DNA of 64,000 nucleotides. Source: Tellurirhabdus bombi (GTDB taxonomy: Bacteria; Bacteroidota; Bacteroidia; Cytophagales; Spirosomataceae). Positions 26,301 through 33,966 of the stretch are shown here, one piece after another (position 1 is the stretch's first letter; each line of letters begins with the position of its first letter). The position numbers were made by a program, and so were the translations under genes. A model generated the notes under the pieces. That model was not told where the DNA came from, searched no databases, and saw only the letters and a list, made by a program, of their open reading frames with translations. Location: positions 3,112,001 through 3,176,000 of the forward strand of contig NZ_CP090557.1 in the NCBI RefSeq assembly GCF_021484805.1. The letters run 5' to 3'.

Positions 26301-26538
26301 TATGATTGCCGGGATGCTGCCGATGGCGTCGGGCATGGGCGAGGGTGGCGACCAGATTGCGCCGCTGGGACAGGCCGTAATTGGCGGATTGATCGCTTCG
26401 ACCGGTGCCGCCCTGCTGATTCTGCCGTGTGTGTTTACGCAACTTCAGAAAAAAGCCTCTGTTCAATCGGTCTCGCTTGATCCGCAAGATCCTGAAAGTA
26501 AATTCTTTAACAAATCTCAATTATCACCATCCTTATGA
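23308..26538 (+). CDS. RND family efflux permease (AcrB/MdtB-like), variant proton relay
   Basis: A 1076-residue inner-membrane RND pump with the usual 12-helix, two-fold layout (PVDIFPNLDLPTIYV after TM1; LQSYMGLIMSVGVSV in TM10). At the classical TM4 relay (AcrB D407-D408) the sequence is GILVDQATVTIEN: Asp401 is kept but the second Asp is Gln402. At the AcrB Lys940 position TM10 reads GVSVANAILMV, so Lys is replaced by Ala958. Proton coupling must differ from AcrB, or the pump may transport differently. The substrate is unknown. It starts 19 bases after the TolC gene and overlaps the adaptor gene by four bases. Confidence 0.93.
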   Translation: MYNIIRSALRKPISVIVAVVGLLFFSILSLRTIPVDIFPNLDLPTIYVVQPYGGMAPDQMDGFIATRYQDHFLYVSGIRDVEVKTIQGLSLIKLQFYPGTDMAQAAAEVANNVSRAKAYMPEGTVPPQVVRFDASSVPVGQLVFESESRSLNEIQDYASSRVRPMFSRIEGVSSPPPFGGNQRTVVIKVDPQLVRSYRLTPEEVIKAIVSNNQPSPAGNIRIGDRALMTPVNSLVGQPEDFLNIPIRVGSGPTVFVRDIGTVEDGADITVSYALVNGRRAVYIPVVKKSDASTLDVVNNIRKAMPELQNAVPEDVKISYEFDQSVYVTNALKSLVTEGVLGAVLTGLMVLLFLRDWRSVIIVVLTIPISILSAIMLMNLFGQTINIMSLSGLALAVGILVDQATVTIENIHQHLEMGKPKADAIWDACKEIIFPEFLILLAILAVFAPAFVMQGVPRSMFLPLSLAVGFAMIASFILSQTLVPVLSNWLLKSHPHHEPATLALDDRERATLIEEQTHPAAEAKGFEKFKQRYSAMLEKIMGRRSWVVGAYLLGSVAVIALCFSLIGTDILPHANSHQFQMRLRVPDGTRVERTETATLKVLDIIKSEVGEESVEISSAYVGTVPSSYGTSNIFVFNSGPHEAVLQVSLREDHPVKMDALKEKMREQIAAKLPNARVSFEPIELVDKIMSQGSATPIEVTVAAKDLKEAGRFARQIESRMRQIPTLRDVQIAQPLAYPVLKVTLDRERAGQLGITSTQVARSMVAATSSSRFTDKNLWLDDSKGLAYQVQVQIPEYKMANPDDIANIPLRSGAMHPVLSDVAKFSEETTPGQYDRAGPNRLVTITANLNKTDLGAAQKAVQTAIREAGDPPRGVIVEMRGQTKLLADTLNSLQTGLLVAIVIIFLLLSANYQSFKLSLVILSAVPAVVAGSLLMLLACGATLNLQSYMGLIMSVGVSVANAILMVTNAENLRLSVSDARKAVLMAANSRIRPILMTSIAMIAGMLPMASGMGEGGDQIAPLGQAVIGGLIASTGAALLILPCVFTQLQKKASVQSVSLDPQDPESKFFNKSQLSPSL

Positions 26539-27668
26539 AACTGTTCCGTGGAATCCTCGGGTTTGTTCCGGTTGTTGCCGGAATGGTATCGTGTACATCA
26601 GCCGTCAGTGAGACGAAAGAAGCCAGTAAAAAAGTGACGGTTCCGGCGGTTGAGGTGGCCGCTGTCCAGCAGCTACAACCCCGCCGGCAAGCGGTTTTGC
26701 CGGGGGAATTGAAGCCGTGGAACCGCGTCAGCATCCACGCCAAAATCAAAGGTTTTGTGCGGGGCGTTCAGGTAGATCGGGGTACTTGGGTGCGCAAAGG
26801 GCAGGTGCTGGCCCAACTGGATGCGCCCGAAATTCTGTCTGAGTTGAGTCAGGCGAAGGCGCAGGTACTGGCGCAGGAAGCCGCCCTGGTCGAGCAAACG
26901 TCGCGCTACCGGGCCAGCCGGTTGACGTACCAGCGTCTGCTGCAAACCAGCAAAACCGAAGGGGCCGTATCGGCTAACGAGATTGATCAGTCCCAGGCCC
27001 GGATGCAGGCTGACAGTGCGATGGTTTCGGTGGCGCAGGGAAATGTGCAGGCGGGCCGGTCGAACTTGCAGGCCAAATCGGAGTTGGCGCACTACCTGAC
27101 CATCACCGCCCCGTTCGACGGAATGATCATCGAGCGGAACATTAGCCCCGGTGCGCTGGTGGGTGCGGGCGATGCCGGAAAGCCGTTGTTTGTGTTGGAA
27201 GATAGCCGCACGCTGCGTTTGACGGTTGCCATTCCCGAAACGTTTACGAACCAACTAGTTGAAAAAAGCGGCGTTTCGTTTGCCGTGAGCGCCATTCCAG
27301 AAAAACAATTTTCGGCTCGACTAGCTCGAGATGCCCGGAGTCTGGTGGAGGAAAACCGGGCCATGATCGCTGAATTTGATGTCAATAACGCCAGTCACGA
27401 ACTGAAAGCGGGGATGTACGCCGAGGTACGATTACCGCTCGAGCGACCCGTTCGGACCCTATTTGTGCCGACTAGTTCGGTGGTGAGTTCGAGCGAGAAA
27501 GTGTTTGTGATTCGGGTGAAAGACAACAAAGCGATCTGGGTGCCCGTGGAAAAAGGCGTGGTGGTTGATAGTCTAGTCGAAGTGTTTGGCAGCCTCCAGG
27601 TGGGTGAGTCCATCGTGCGGGTTGCCTCCGAAGAGCTGCGCGACGGGCAAGCGATTAAGGTGCAGTAA
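26535..27668 (+). CDS. RND efflux periplasmic adaptor (membrane fusion lipoprotein)
   Basis: A 377-residue lipoprotein (lipobox VAGMVSC, Cys20). The membrane-fusion layout is lipoyl half (VSIHAKIKGFVRGVQVDRG), a short alpha-hairpin (about residues 95-170), the second lipoyl half (TITAPFDGMIIERNISPG), a beta-barrel and a membrane-proximal domain (FVPTSSVVSSSEKVFV). It links the RND pump and TolC. The ATGA overlap with the pump gene couples their translation. A strong terminator follows at 27674, so the operon ends here. Confidence 0.93.
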   Translation: MKLFRGILGFVPVVAGMVSCTSAVSETKEASKKVTVPAVEVAAVQQLQPRRQAVLPGELKPWNRVSIHAKIKGFVRGVQVDRGTWVRKGQVLAQLDAPEILSELSQAKAQVLAQEAALVEQTSRYRASRLTYQRLLQTSKTEGAVSANEIDQSQARMQADSAMVSVAQGNVQAGRSNLQAKSELAHYLTITAPFDGMIIERNISPGALVGAGDAGKPLFVLEDSRTLRLTVAIPETFTNQLVEKSGVSFAVSAIPEKQFSARLARDARSLVEENRAMIAEFDVNNASHELKAGMYAEVRLPLERPVRTLFVPTSSVVSSSEKVFVIRVKDNKAIWVPVEKGVVVDSLVEVFGSLQVGESIVRVASEELRDGQAIKVQ

Positions 27669-27673
27669 GTCAT

Positions 27674-27724
27674 CAAACAACTTCCCCCGCTTGGTCTTAC
27701 TGGCCAAACGGGGGAAGTTGTTTG
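27674..27724. terminator. Strong hairpin closing the efflux operon
   Basis: A 16-bp perfect stem (27674-27689 with 27709-27724, sequence CAAACAACTTCCCCCG) is extended inward by TTGG/CCAA after one mismatch. It begins five bases after the adaptor's stop. A T-run is short (TTTGTTAT). Its core shares the motif CCCCGCyTGGTC with the hairpin at 28711, on the other side of the DUF3223 gene. Confidence 0.85.
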
Positions 27725-27785
27725 TTATAGAAAGTTTGAACATCCTCTTTTGGGACGCGCTTCCAGTGACGGAGGCTGCCCACTT

Positions 27786-28562
27786 TCATTTTACCGTTAA
27801 ATCTTTGGTTGCCTTTTTTACTCGAGCTAATCCAGTTCGACTTGAGTTACATTCTTTTCTAACTATCCGTAAGTGCGCTTTGGCTTTGTGGTAATCCTTG
27901 AAGCTTTGTCCCAAAGCTTCGTCCTTGAAGATAATGTGATTATGTTGGTTTGAATCGTATTCCAGTGCTTCTAAATCAAAATTATTCACTTCTTTAAAAC
28001 GGTCAACGATGATCGAAAAGGTGTTGGGTTGCCGGTGATCAACAACCAATTCAGTCCATTTTGAGAGAATGCTCGTTTCTTGACACTTCACCTGACCCTT
28101 GACAGAATAGGCATCGAAATAAGCTTGCTTCACAGCGTGAATATCAGTATGAATTGAATTGCGGCAAGCAGCATAAAACAGTCTTTCAGAATCGTACCTT
28201 TTTTTGTTAAGCGCCATTAAGTACGAAATGTAATAACTTGTCTCATCAGAGTAGAAGACCTCAAAACATTTGGTATTAAACTGAACTCTCGCTACTTGAA
28301 TATCATTTATGTAAAAATCGTCTTTTCCCTCTTCGCTACTGTCTTCTTTTGTTGTTTCTAGCTCGTCAGTCTCGTGCTCTGCCTCCTCATATTCTGCTAC
28401 AGAATTCAAATACTCGTAATCGAGAAGAGCCACGACTGCGTCAAAATCAGAGTCGTTTAACGATTCGCCAAAATTGTAGGAATTCAAAATCGCCTTGTAG
28501 AAAGCAAGTGCATCTTTCTTGAACTTGAATTCATTTTTCCCAATTTTAAGTGGTCTTGCCAT
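27786..28562 (-). CDS. DUF3223 (DCL-like) protein with HNH-like C-terminus
   Basis: A 258-residue protein. Residues 1-110 match the DUF3223/DCL fold (KIGKNEFKFKKDALAFYKAIL, then CFEVFYSDETSYYISY), interrupted by an acidic insert (about 57-78). Residues about 145-185 hold CQETSIL...VDHRQPNTFSIIV, where the C-x-x-S ... D-H-x-x-P pattern resembles HNH/endonuclease-VII-type nuclease motifs found in DUF3223 proteins. Nuclease activity is inference. Codon use is AT-richer than its neighbours, and it stands alone between two related hairpins, which suggests transferred cargo. Confidence 0.72.
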   Translation of the reverse strand: MARPLKIGKNEFKFKKDALAFYKAILNSYNFGESLNDSDFDAVVALLDYEYLNSVAEYEEAEHETDELETTKEDSSEEGKDDFYINDIQVARVQFNTKCFEVFYSDETSYYISYLMALNKKRYDSERLFYAACRNSIHTDIHAVKQAYFDAYSVKGQVKCQETSILSKWTELVVDHRQPNTFSIIVDRFKEVNNFDLEALEYDSNQHNHIIFKDEALGQSFKDYHKAKAHLRIVRKECNSSRTGLARVKKATKDLTVK

Positions 28563-28710
28563 TTTTATTGTTCACTTTATTGGCAGTCATTTTTTTTAGA
28601 ATACGATCCTTCTATCCAGTAAATAAAACATCTTCATATAGCACTTCCAAGCTTTTGTTCGCCCAATTGGATAAGCGGTTTATACGTGTGCAATAACCCC
28701 ACAAACAAAT

Positions 28711-28744
28711 TTCCCCGCCTGGTCGGACAAAGCGGGGAATTTTT
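28711..28744. terminator. Bidirectional hairpin between the DUF3223 and GDPD genes
   Basis: TTCCCCGC (28711-28718) pairs with GCGGGGAA (28732-28739) around a 13-base loop, followed on the plus strand by TTTTT (28740-28744). On the minus strand the stem is followed by ATTTGTTTG, so it can end the GDPD transcript (stop at 28769). The loop shares the CTGGTC motif with the hairpin at 27674. Confidence 0.7.
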
Positions 28745-28768
28745 ATGCGTTTAAGACGGGGAGAGAGC

Positions 28769-29554
28769 TTAACGCCCTGATTTCAGAATATTCAGCAGTT
28801 GTTCGGGCTCGTCGGTGGTGATGAAGTCCACGTTGCGTTCCAGCATCCAATCCATCATTTCCCGCTGATTTATGGTCCAGGTATTGACCGTCAGGTTTTT
28901 CTGCTGCGCTTCTTTAATCCAGTTCTCATTCTTTTTCAGCACACTCTGGTGATAATCCAGTCCATAGAGGCCATCCTCCGCAAGTTGTTCGGGCGATTTT
29001 TCGCCGTTTAAGTAAGCCACTTTTGCCGACGGATCCAGCGCTTTCACTCTTTTGCAAACGTCATAATCGAAGCTGATGTAATCGACGAGCGCCTGGCCTT
29101 TCAGGGCTTTAACCATCTGCACCGCTTTGGTGGTTAGGGCCAGCGAACGCTCCTTGCTGACTTTTGACGCCTTGATTTCCAGAACCAACCGCGTTTTTGA
29201 CTGTTTCAATCCTTCTTTCAGAAAAGCTTCCAGCGTCGGCAGCGACTCGCCATTGCTGAGTTTCACCGCTGCCAGTTGCGCCGCCGTTGCCTTTTCAATG
29301 TCAACGCCCTGAATTACGTGGTCGTGGCTGAGCACCAGCACCGAATCCGCCGAAAGATGAACGTCAAACTCACTACCGAAGCAGCCTAATTTGATGGCTT
29401 CCTGAAGCGAGGCAATGGAATTTTGAGGCGCGCCCGTGTTTTTCCAGGCTCCCCGGTGCGCAATAACTTTAGTTTTCGGTCCCTGCGTTTGGGCCATTAC
29501 CGGAAAAAGGGAAGCCATGAGTAAAATGGCTGTAAGTAAGCCAGTACGTTTCAT
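28769..29554 (-). CDS. Glycerophosphodiester phosphodiesterase, secreted
   Basis: A 261-residue GDPD-family TIM barrel with a signal peptide (LLTAILLMASLFPVMAQTQ). Active-site residues: His33-Arg34 in IAHRGAW, metal ligands Glu62 and Asp64 in GSEFDVH, and His77 in LSHDH. The usual PENT motif after HRG reads PQNS. It hydrolyses glycerophosphodiesters to glycerol-3-phosphate and an alcohol; a periplasmic location is predicted. It stands between a terminator downstream and a palindrome upstream, and is probably monocistronic. Confidence 0.9.
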   Translation of the reverse strand: MKRTGLLTAILLMASLFPVMAQTQGPKTKVIAHRGAWKNTGAPQNSIASLQEAIKLGCFGSEFDVHLSADSVLVLSHDHVIQGVDIEKATAAQLAAVKLSNGESLPTLEAFLKEGLKQSKTRLVLEIKASKVSKERSLALTTKAVQMVKALKGQALVDYISFDYDVCKRVKALDPSAKVAYLNGEKSPEQLAEDGLYGLDYHQSVLKKNENWIKEAQQKNLTVNTWTINQREMMDWMLERNVDFITTDEPEQLLNILKSGR

Positions 29555-29648
29555 GTGACAAGAGATTTAAAAAGAGGGCCGCAAGGTACAACGTTTCCTT
29601 TGTGGATAAGAGGTTATACGCTTCGCCTAGGGTTAGCGATAAATCAGG

Positions 29649-29665
29649 CTTTTGATTATCAAAAG
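29649..29665. promoter_or_regulatory. 17-bp palindrome upstream of the GDPD gene
   Basis: CTTTTGAT-T-ATCAAAAG is a perfect palindrome with 8-bp arms and a single central base, 95 bases upstream of the GDPD start and 41 bases past the sulfatase stop. There is no T-run beside it, so a repressor/activator site fits better than a terminator. The binding protein is not known. Confidence 0.5.
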
Positions 29666-29705
29666 GTTATTGGTCTAATCTTCACGATTTCTTAATAAAA
29701 TCAGC

Positions 29706-31133
29706 TTACTCGATTCCGAAAGGAAAGAGGGCCGACGGTACGTGCGACTGGTTCATGAGTTGGCCCAGTTCTTTGGCTTTGTCGGGGTGCTTGGCTGCCA
29801 GGTTATTCTTTTCGGCGGGATCTTTACTGAGATCATATAATTCAACCGCCCCCTTGGGATTGGTGGCAACGTCGAGGCGCACCGCCTTCCAGGAACCTTG
29901 CCGCACGGCCTGCCGACCACCCTGTTCGTGAAACTCCCAGTAAAGGTAATTGTGTTGCTGCTGCGCACCTTTGCCAGTCAAGGACGGAACAAACGAAATG
30001 CCATCAATGCGCGAGGGCGACCGAGTACCCGCCAGTTCGGCAAAGGTGGGCAGCAAGTCCCAGAAAGCGCCGACAAAATCACTCTTGGTGCCGGGCTTGA
30101 TCACACCCGGCCACCGGGCCACAAACGGTTCCCGGATTCCGCCCTCGTACAGATCACGTTTGAAGCCCCGGAAGCCACCACCGCTGTTGAAAAACGTCGG
30201 ATCGGCGCCGCCTTCCTGGTGAGGGCCATTATCACTGGTAAAAACAATCAGGGTATTCTGGTCTAGTCCTTTTTCTTTCAGCTTGGCCATGACCTGACCA
30301 ATGTATAAATCAAGCCGCGCAACCATCGCGGCAAAAGCTGCGTGCGGATATTCCTGCGACGCATAACCGCCCGGTCTGGCGTCAGATCCGTAGTCGGCAC
30401 CCTTATAAGGCTTCTCAGCAAATTTACCTTTGTAGTATTGAAACAGGCTATCGTCTGGAACCAGCAATTCCGCGTGGGGGAGAATATAGGGCAGAAACAA
30501 AAAGAAAGGCTGGCCATTGGCCTGAGCATCTACAAATTCCAACGCTTTTTTCTGGATCAGGTCGGGGGCGTATTGCTTGTTCTGACGTAGATTTTCATTC
30601 TCGCTCAGAACAATCTTCTGATTATTATCCCAGAGGTGATTGGGGTAATAGCGGTGAGCAAGTGTCTGACAATTATACCCATAAAATCGGTTAAAACCCT
30701 GTTTGTTCGGGTCGCCTTCTGAACCAACCGGGCCAAGCCCCCATTTACCGAAAGCCGCCGTTTTATAGCCTGCTTTCTGGAGCACTTCGGCCACCGTGGT
30801 CACAGAATCAGCAATTGGGTACTGGCCTTCCGGCTCCACGCCTTTGTTCCCCCGAATAAAGGTATGTCCCGTATGCTGACCCGTCATAAGCGACGAGCGG
30901 GAGGGCGCGCAAACCGAAGTCCCGGCGTAAAACTGCGTGAACTGTTTTCCTTCCGCCGCCAGCCGGTCAAGGTTAGGCGTTTTGATAAGCTTCTGGCCGT
31001 TGAAGCCTACATCACCAAATCCCAGATCATCCGCCAGGATAAAAATAATATTGGGTCGCGGGGCTTTTGTGTTTTGGGCGTGCCCCTGAAGGTGAAAGAA
31101 AACGAAAAGAAGGCTAACAAGGGTAATCCGCAT
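29706..31133 (-). CDS. Arylsulfatase-family sulfatase, secreted (type I)
   Basis: A 475-residue sulfatase with a signal peptide (LVSLLFVFFHLQGHAQ). The formylglycine precursor Cys75 lies in the C-x-P-S-R motif (SVCAPSRSSLMTGQHTGH). Metal-binding Asp35 and Asp36 are in ILADDLGFGD, and VFTSDNGPHQEGG is the second metal motif. Maturation would need an anaerobic or FGE-type modifying enzyme elsewhere. It cleaves sulfate esters, likely from polysaccharides or arylsulfates; the substrate is not identifiable. No polysaccharide-utilisation locus surrounds it. Confidence 0.93.
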   Translation of the reverse strand: MRITLVSLLFVFFHLQGHAQNTKAPRPNIIFILADDLGFGDVGFNGQKLIKTPNLDRLAAEGKQFTQFYAGTSVCAPSRSSLMTGQHTGHTFIRGNKGVEPEGQYPIADSVTTVAEVLQKAGYKTAAFGKWGLGPVGSEGDPNKQGFNRFYGYNCQTLAHRYYPNHLWDNNQKIVLSENENLRQNKQYAPDLIQKKALEFVDAQANGQPFFLFLPYILPHAELLVPDDSLFQYYKGKFAEKPYKGADYGSDARPGGYASQEYPHAAFAAMVARLDLYIGQVMAKLKEKGLDQNTLIVFTSDNGPHQEGGADPTFFNSGGGFRGFKRDLYEGGIREPFVARWPGVIKPGTKSDFVGAFWDLLPTFAELAGTRSPSRIDGISFVPSLTGKGAQQQHNYLYWEFHEQGGRQAVRQGSWKAVRLDVATNPKGAVELYDLSKDPAEKNNLAAKHPDKAKELGQLMNQSHVPSALFPFGIE

Positions 31134-31300
31134 AAATCAAAAAGTTAAAAGCAGCGGCCCTAAGTTATTTATAAATATTCGGATTCTTTGTCTACCGATG
31201 CGAGACATTAGCCAGAGAATCAACTCAGAAATAGATCGGGTAAAGAAGGGAATGCTTTAAAATCTTGAAGTAAGAAAGAGCGATAGTTACCAAAAAATAG

Positions 31301-31320
31301 AGCCAGCAAGTTGGCTGGCT
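31301..31320 (-). terminator. Terminator hairpin downstream of the small ORF at 31429
   Basis: AGCCAGC and GCTGGCT form a 7-bp stem with a six-base loop. On the minus strand it is followed by CTATTTTTTGG, an acceptable T-run. It lies 109 bases past the stop of the 85-codon gene at 31429, so it would terminate transcripts from there. Confidence 0.6.
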
Positions 31321-31428
31321 TTCCCTGGCAGCGTGGTTCAAAACAGGTCTATCAGGTACTTGTTTTTACCAAAAAATAACCTGCGGTTCCCAGACAGTGG
31401 ACAAAAGTGATTTCAGCTAGGCCGTGCG

Positions 31429-31686
31429 CTAGTTGTAGCTGCTCATCAACTGAGAAAGTTGCGTTTTGAGCAGGAAGCGAGTTAAGGTTGGATCGGATTC
31501 CTGCAAAGAACGGAAAGGATTTTCAGGATGCCAGGTAATGCGTCGGGTCTTAGGATTGTAAACGCCAACTGGTTCCATGTCTTCGTGAGTAGCTAAGTCA
31601 GAAAGGATTTCCAGGCCTTCGCGATCGGAACGACACTCTAAGGATTTGTAATGACCCCAAAATAGGTAGATTACTATTAACCTCAT
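31429..31686 (-). CDS. Small hypothetical protein
   Basis: An 85-residue protein with an N-terminal hydrophobic stretch (MRLIVIYLFW), then a charged, folded-looking body (SDREGLEILSDLATHEDMEPVGVYNP; RITWHPENPFRSL). I recognise no family. It starts at ATG in a gene-poor stretch and has a terminator downstream at 31301, which supports expression. Shared codon use with neighbours is only weak evidence. It could also be a chance frame. Confidence 0.45.
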   Translation of the reverse strand: MRLIVIYLFWGHYKSLECRSDREGLEILSDLATHEDMEPVGVYNPKTRRITWHPENPFRSLQESDPTLTRFLLKTQLSQLMSSYN

Positions 31687-32249
31687 ATAACGTTGTTTGA
31701 TTGACGAAAATCGTTTTAGTGGGATAGTTTTGAGTGCGCAAAGGTAAGTATCTGAAAATTAAATGCAAAAGAACTTGATAATCTTTGAGTAAACAGACAA
31801 AGATTGTATTTAGATAAGCGTAACCGCTAAAAGATTAACTGAAAAATCGCTCCATTGACAGAATGAATCGTAATAAATAATTAGAAGGGGGAGGGGAAAA
31901 TCAAGCCACTTAGGCGGTTGGCCAAGGGTAGCTTTTTGATCGGAAAAGAGACCAGTTCTTTACCAATCTTCGCCAAGTAGAAGCTTGGATTTACCCACTA
32001 TGCGCAAATAAGTAACAAACTGCAATTCGGCTTTCATTACAATAAAACGCACTTTCACTGCACTATATGTGTCGTTCACATCTATTCTCTGCCGAATCCG
32101 CAAAAGATTTTGTTGTTTTAGAACTCACTTAGCTAGGCAAGACAAAGATCAGTCGGCCTCCGAGCTGGTTCTTTACATTGCCCCATGAAACGGAGCTGGC
32201 CCTAGCCGGCTCCTCATTTTAATAAAGAGAATTAATAAAAAAGGCCGCA
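31687..32249. other. 563-base stretch without a convincing gene
   Basis: No reading frame on either strand looks like a real gene here. The sequence is AT-richer than the surroundings, with several A/T runs. The only structure I can support is the hairpin at 32192-32213, oriented as a terminator for plus-strand transcription, though no plus-strand gene lies before it. It might hold a small RNA or a lost gene; no family is recognised. Confidence 0.5.
32192..32220 (+). terminator. Hairpin before umuC's 3' end, T-run on plus strand
   Basis: GGAGCTGGC (32192-32200) pairs with GCCGGCTCC (32205-32213) with one G-T wobble and a four-base loop, followed by TCATTTT. It is also 37 bases past the umuC stop on the minus strand, but there no T-run follows. 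So it could terminate an unidentified plus-strand transcript or serve weakly for umuC. Confidence 0.45.
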
Positions 32250-33506
32250 TTACATGGCTTCCAGAATATCTGACCACCGCGTTGTGTAGCAGCGCGACAG
32301 CCAACGTTGCTTCATCTGCCAGCGCTCTTCGTAGCCTTGCGCCGCCAAGCGTACTTTATCACGACCAAACCGGTGGTTGAGCTGGTCCATGGCCTGGCTC
32401 AGCTTGGCGTGGCGGGGATCCGGGCCTTCCGTAAAGATACTTGGTTGTTGATAATGAAGAGGGACCAAACCCGTTAGATAGATCCCTACTTTCTGGTACG
32501 CGTAGCCGAATCGGAAAATGGCTTCGAGGGCAGCCGAAGCATATTTTGCCAACTCACTAAGGCTTCCGCTCGGGTGGGGGAGCTGAACGAAACGGCTATT
32601 GGAATAGTACTTCGCGTTGGTGCGGTATCGGTTTGTATGCAGGAACACGGTGAGCGAACTGGCCGCCGAGTTCTGCGCCCGCAGTTTCCGGGAGGCCTGC
32701 GCCAGGTGATTCATCAGCCCCATTTGAATGGTCGGCAGGTCGTGGATAAGCTGGCCAAAGGAAGGCGCTACGCAAATAACTCTCTTGGCCGTTGGTTCGA
32801 CTTCCAGGGGGTGGCACGGCAGGCCGCGCAGCTCATGAACGAGCCGTAACCCGTTCACGGTCATGTGCTTTTCGATCCATAAATCGTGGACTTGACTCAG
32901 ATCCCAGGCGGTATGAATATGGTTCTTTTTTAGGAGCGTGGCGTATCGACGGCCAATGCCCCACAGGTTATCTACTTCAAAATTTTTTAACGCACTGTTG
33001 ATTTGGTCGGGGTCTTGAAAGGTCAAAACACCGCCGCTTTCGGGGGCTTTCTTGGCGTACCAGTTGGCTACCTTAGCCAGGGTTTTCGTGGGCGCAATGC
33101 CAATAGACAGGGGGATGCGGGTCCATTGGGAAACGGTAGCTTTTAGCTGGCGACCGATATCGTCTGGATTACCCGGGCAGGAGGTAAGGTCCAGAAAAGC
33201 CTCGTCGATGCTGCTGACCTCAACGTCTTCGACAAAATGCGCCAGCGTACTCATTACCCGGGCCGACATATCGCCGTACAAAACATAGTTTGAGCTGAAA
33301 ACCTGAATGTCGTGCGCCTTGATAAACTCTTCGGCCTGGAAATAGGGTTGCCCCATTTTGATACCCAGTGCTTTGGCTTCGTTGCTGCGGGCAATCACGC
33401 ACAGATCGTTATTGCTCATGATAACAACCGGTTTTTTTTCCAGCGTAGGATTAAAAGCGCGTTCGCAGCTTACGTAAAAGTTGTTGGCGTCGGCGATGGC
33501 GATCAT
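32250..33506 (-). CDS. umuC: Error-prone DNA polymerase V catalytic subunit
   Basis: A 418-residue Y-family polymerase. Catalytic motifs: IAIADANNFYVSCERAFNP (Asp6 region) and SSIDEAFLDLTSC. The palm motif YGDMSARVM and the C-terminal DUF4113-like region are present, giving normal UmuC length. It starts 1 base after the umuD stop, so the two form one operon. With cleaved UmuD' it would form Pol V for lesion bypass. It is a second Y-family polymerase in this window besides DinB. Confidence 0.95.
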   Translation of the reverse strand: MIAIADANNFYVSCERAFNPTLEKKPVVIMSNNDLCVIARSNEAKALGIKMGQPYFQAEEFIKAHDIQVFSSNYVLYGDMSARVMSTLAHFVEDVEVSSIDEAFLDLTSCPGNPDDIGRQLKATVSQWTRIPLSIGIAPTKTLAKVANWYAKKAPESGGVLTFQDPDQINSALKNFEVDNLWGIGRRYATLLKKNHIHTAWDLSQVHDLWIEKHMTVNGLRLVHELRGLPCHPLEVEPTAKRVICVAPSFGQLIHDLPTIQMGLMNHLAQASRKLRAQNSAASSLTVFLHTNRYRTNAKYYSNSRFVQLPHPSGSLSELAKYASAALEAIFRFGYAYQKVGIYLTGLVPLHYQQPSIFTEGPDPRHAKLSQAMDQLNHRFGRDKVRLAAQGYEERWQMKQRWLSRCYTTRWSDILEAM

Positions 33507-33507
33507 G

Positions 33508-33966
33508 TCAGATCTTTTTTTGAATGACGTAAGTTACTACCCCGAGTACTTTAAATTCATCGCCGGGATGCACGTAAATGGGCGAATACTGCGGATTGGA
33601 GGGCAACAAAACCACCATTTCCGCCGCGTATTGAATGCGCTTGACGGCCAGTTGTCCGTTGAGCCAGACCACCACAATTTTGCCGCCAACCGGCTCTTTC
33701 GAACAGTCAACCACTAAAATATCACCGCGCTCGATTCGGTCGCCACTCAAGCTATCCGACCCCACCCGCACAAAGTAAGTCGCTGGCTGGTTGGTAATGC
33801 ATAGCTCATTGAGGTCGCAGGTTTTCTCGATGTAATTGTCGGCGGGGGAAGGAAAACCGGCCTGCACATAGCTGGCAAAAAAGGGAATCGCCAGCGGCGT
33901 TTTTGCCGTCGCCTTGACAATCCAATCGGGCGGAATGCAATCAGCAGGATCAATCTGATTCCTCAT
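33508..33966 (-). CDS. umuD: UmuD-type self-cleaving SOS protein (S24 peptidase)
   Basis: A 152-residue LexA/UmuD-family protein. The autocleavage site is VQAGFPSPADNYIE, with the cut expected between Ala36 and Gly37. The Ser-Lys dyad is Ser72 in GSDSLSGDRIERGD and Lys109 in QLAVKRI. The residue before Ser72 is Asp and after it Leu, where many relatives have GDSM. It is first in the umuDC operon and its cleavage is expected to be RecA-stimulated. The 295-base gap upstream holds a GCTAGC palindrome (33989-33994), but no SOS box of known consensus is evident. Confidence 0.93.
   Translation of the reverse strand: MRNQIDPADCIPPDWIVKATAKTPLAIPFFASYVQAGFPSPADNYIEKTCDLNELCITNQPATYFVRVGSDSLSGDRIERGDILVVDCSKEPVGGKIVVVWLNGQLAVKRIQYAAEMVVLLPSNPQYSPIYVHPGDEFKVLGVVTYVIQKKI

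Noticed and set aside
28660-28690. tRNA-like D-arm resemblance (CCCAATTGGATAAGCGG) near the DUF3223 gene
   Set aside because: No acceptor stem, anticodon arm or T-arm can be placed around it; chance similarity is more likely than a tRNA remnant or attachment site.
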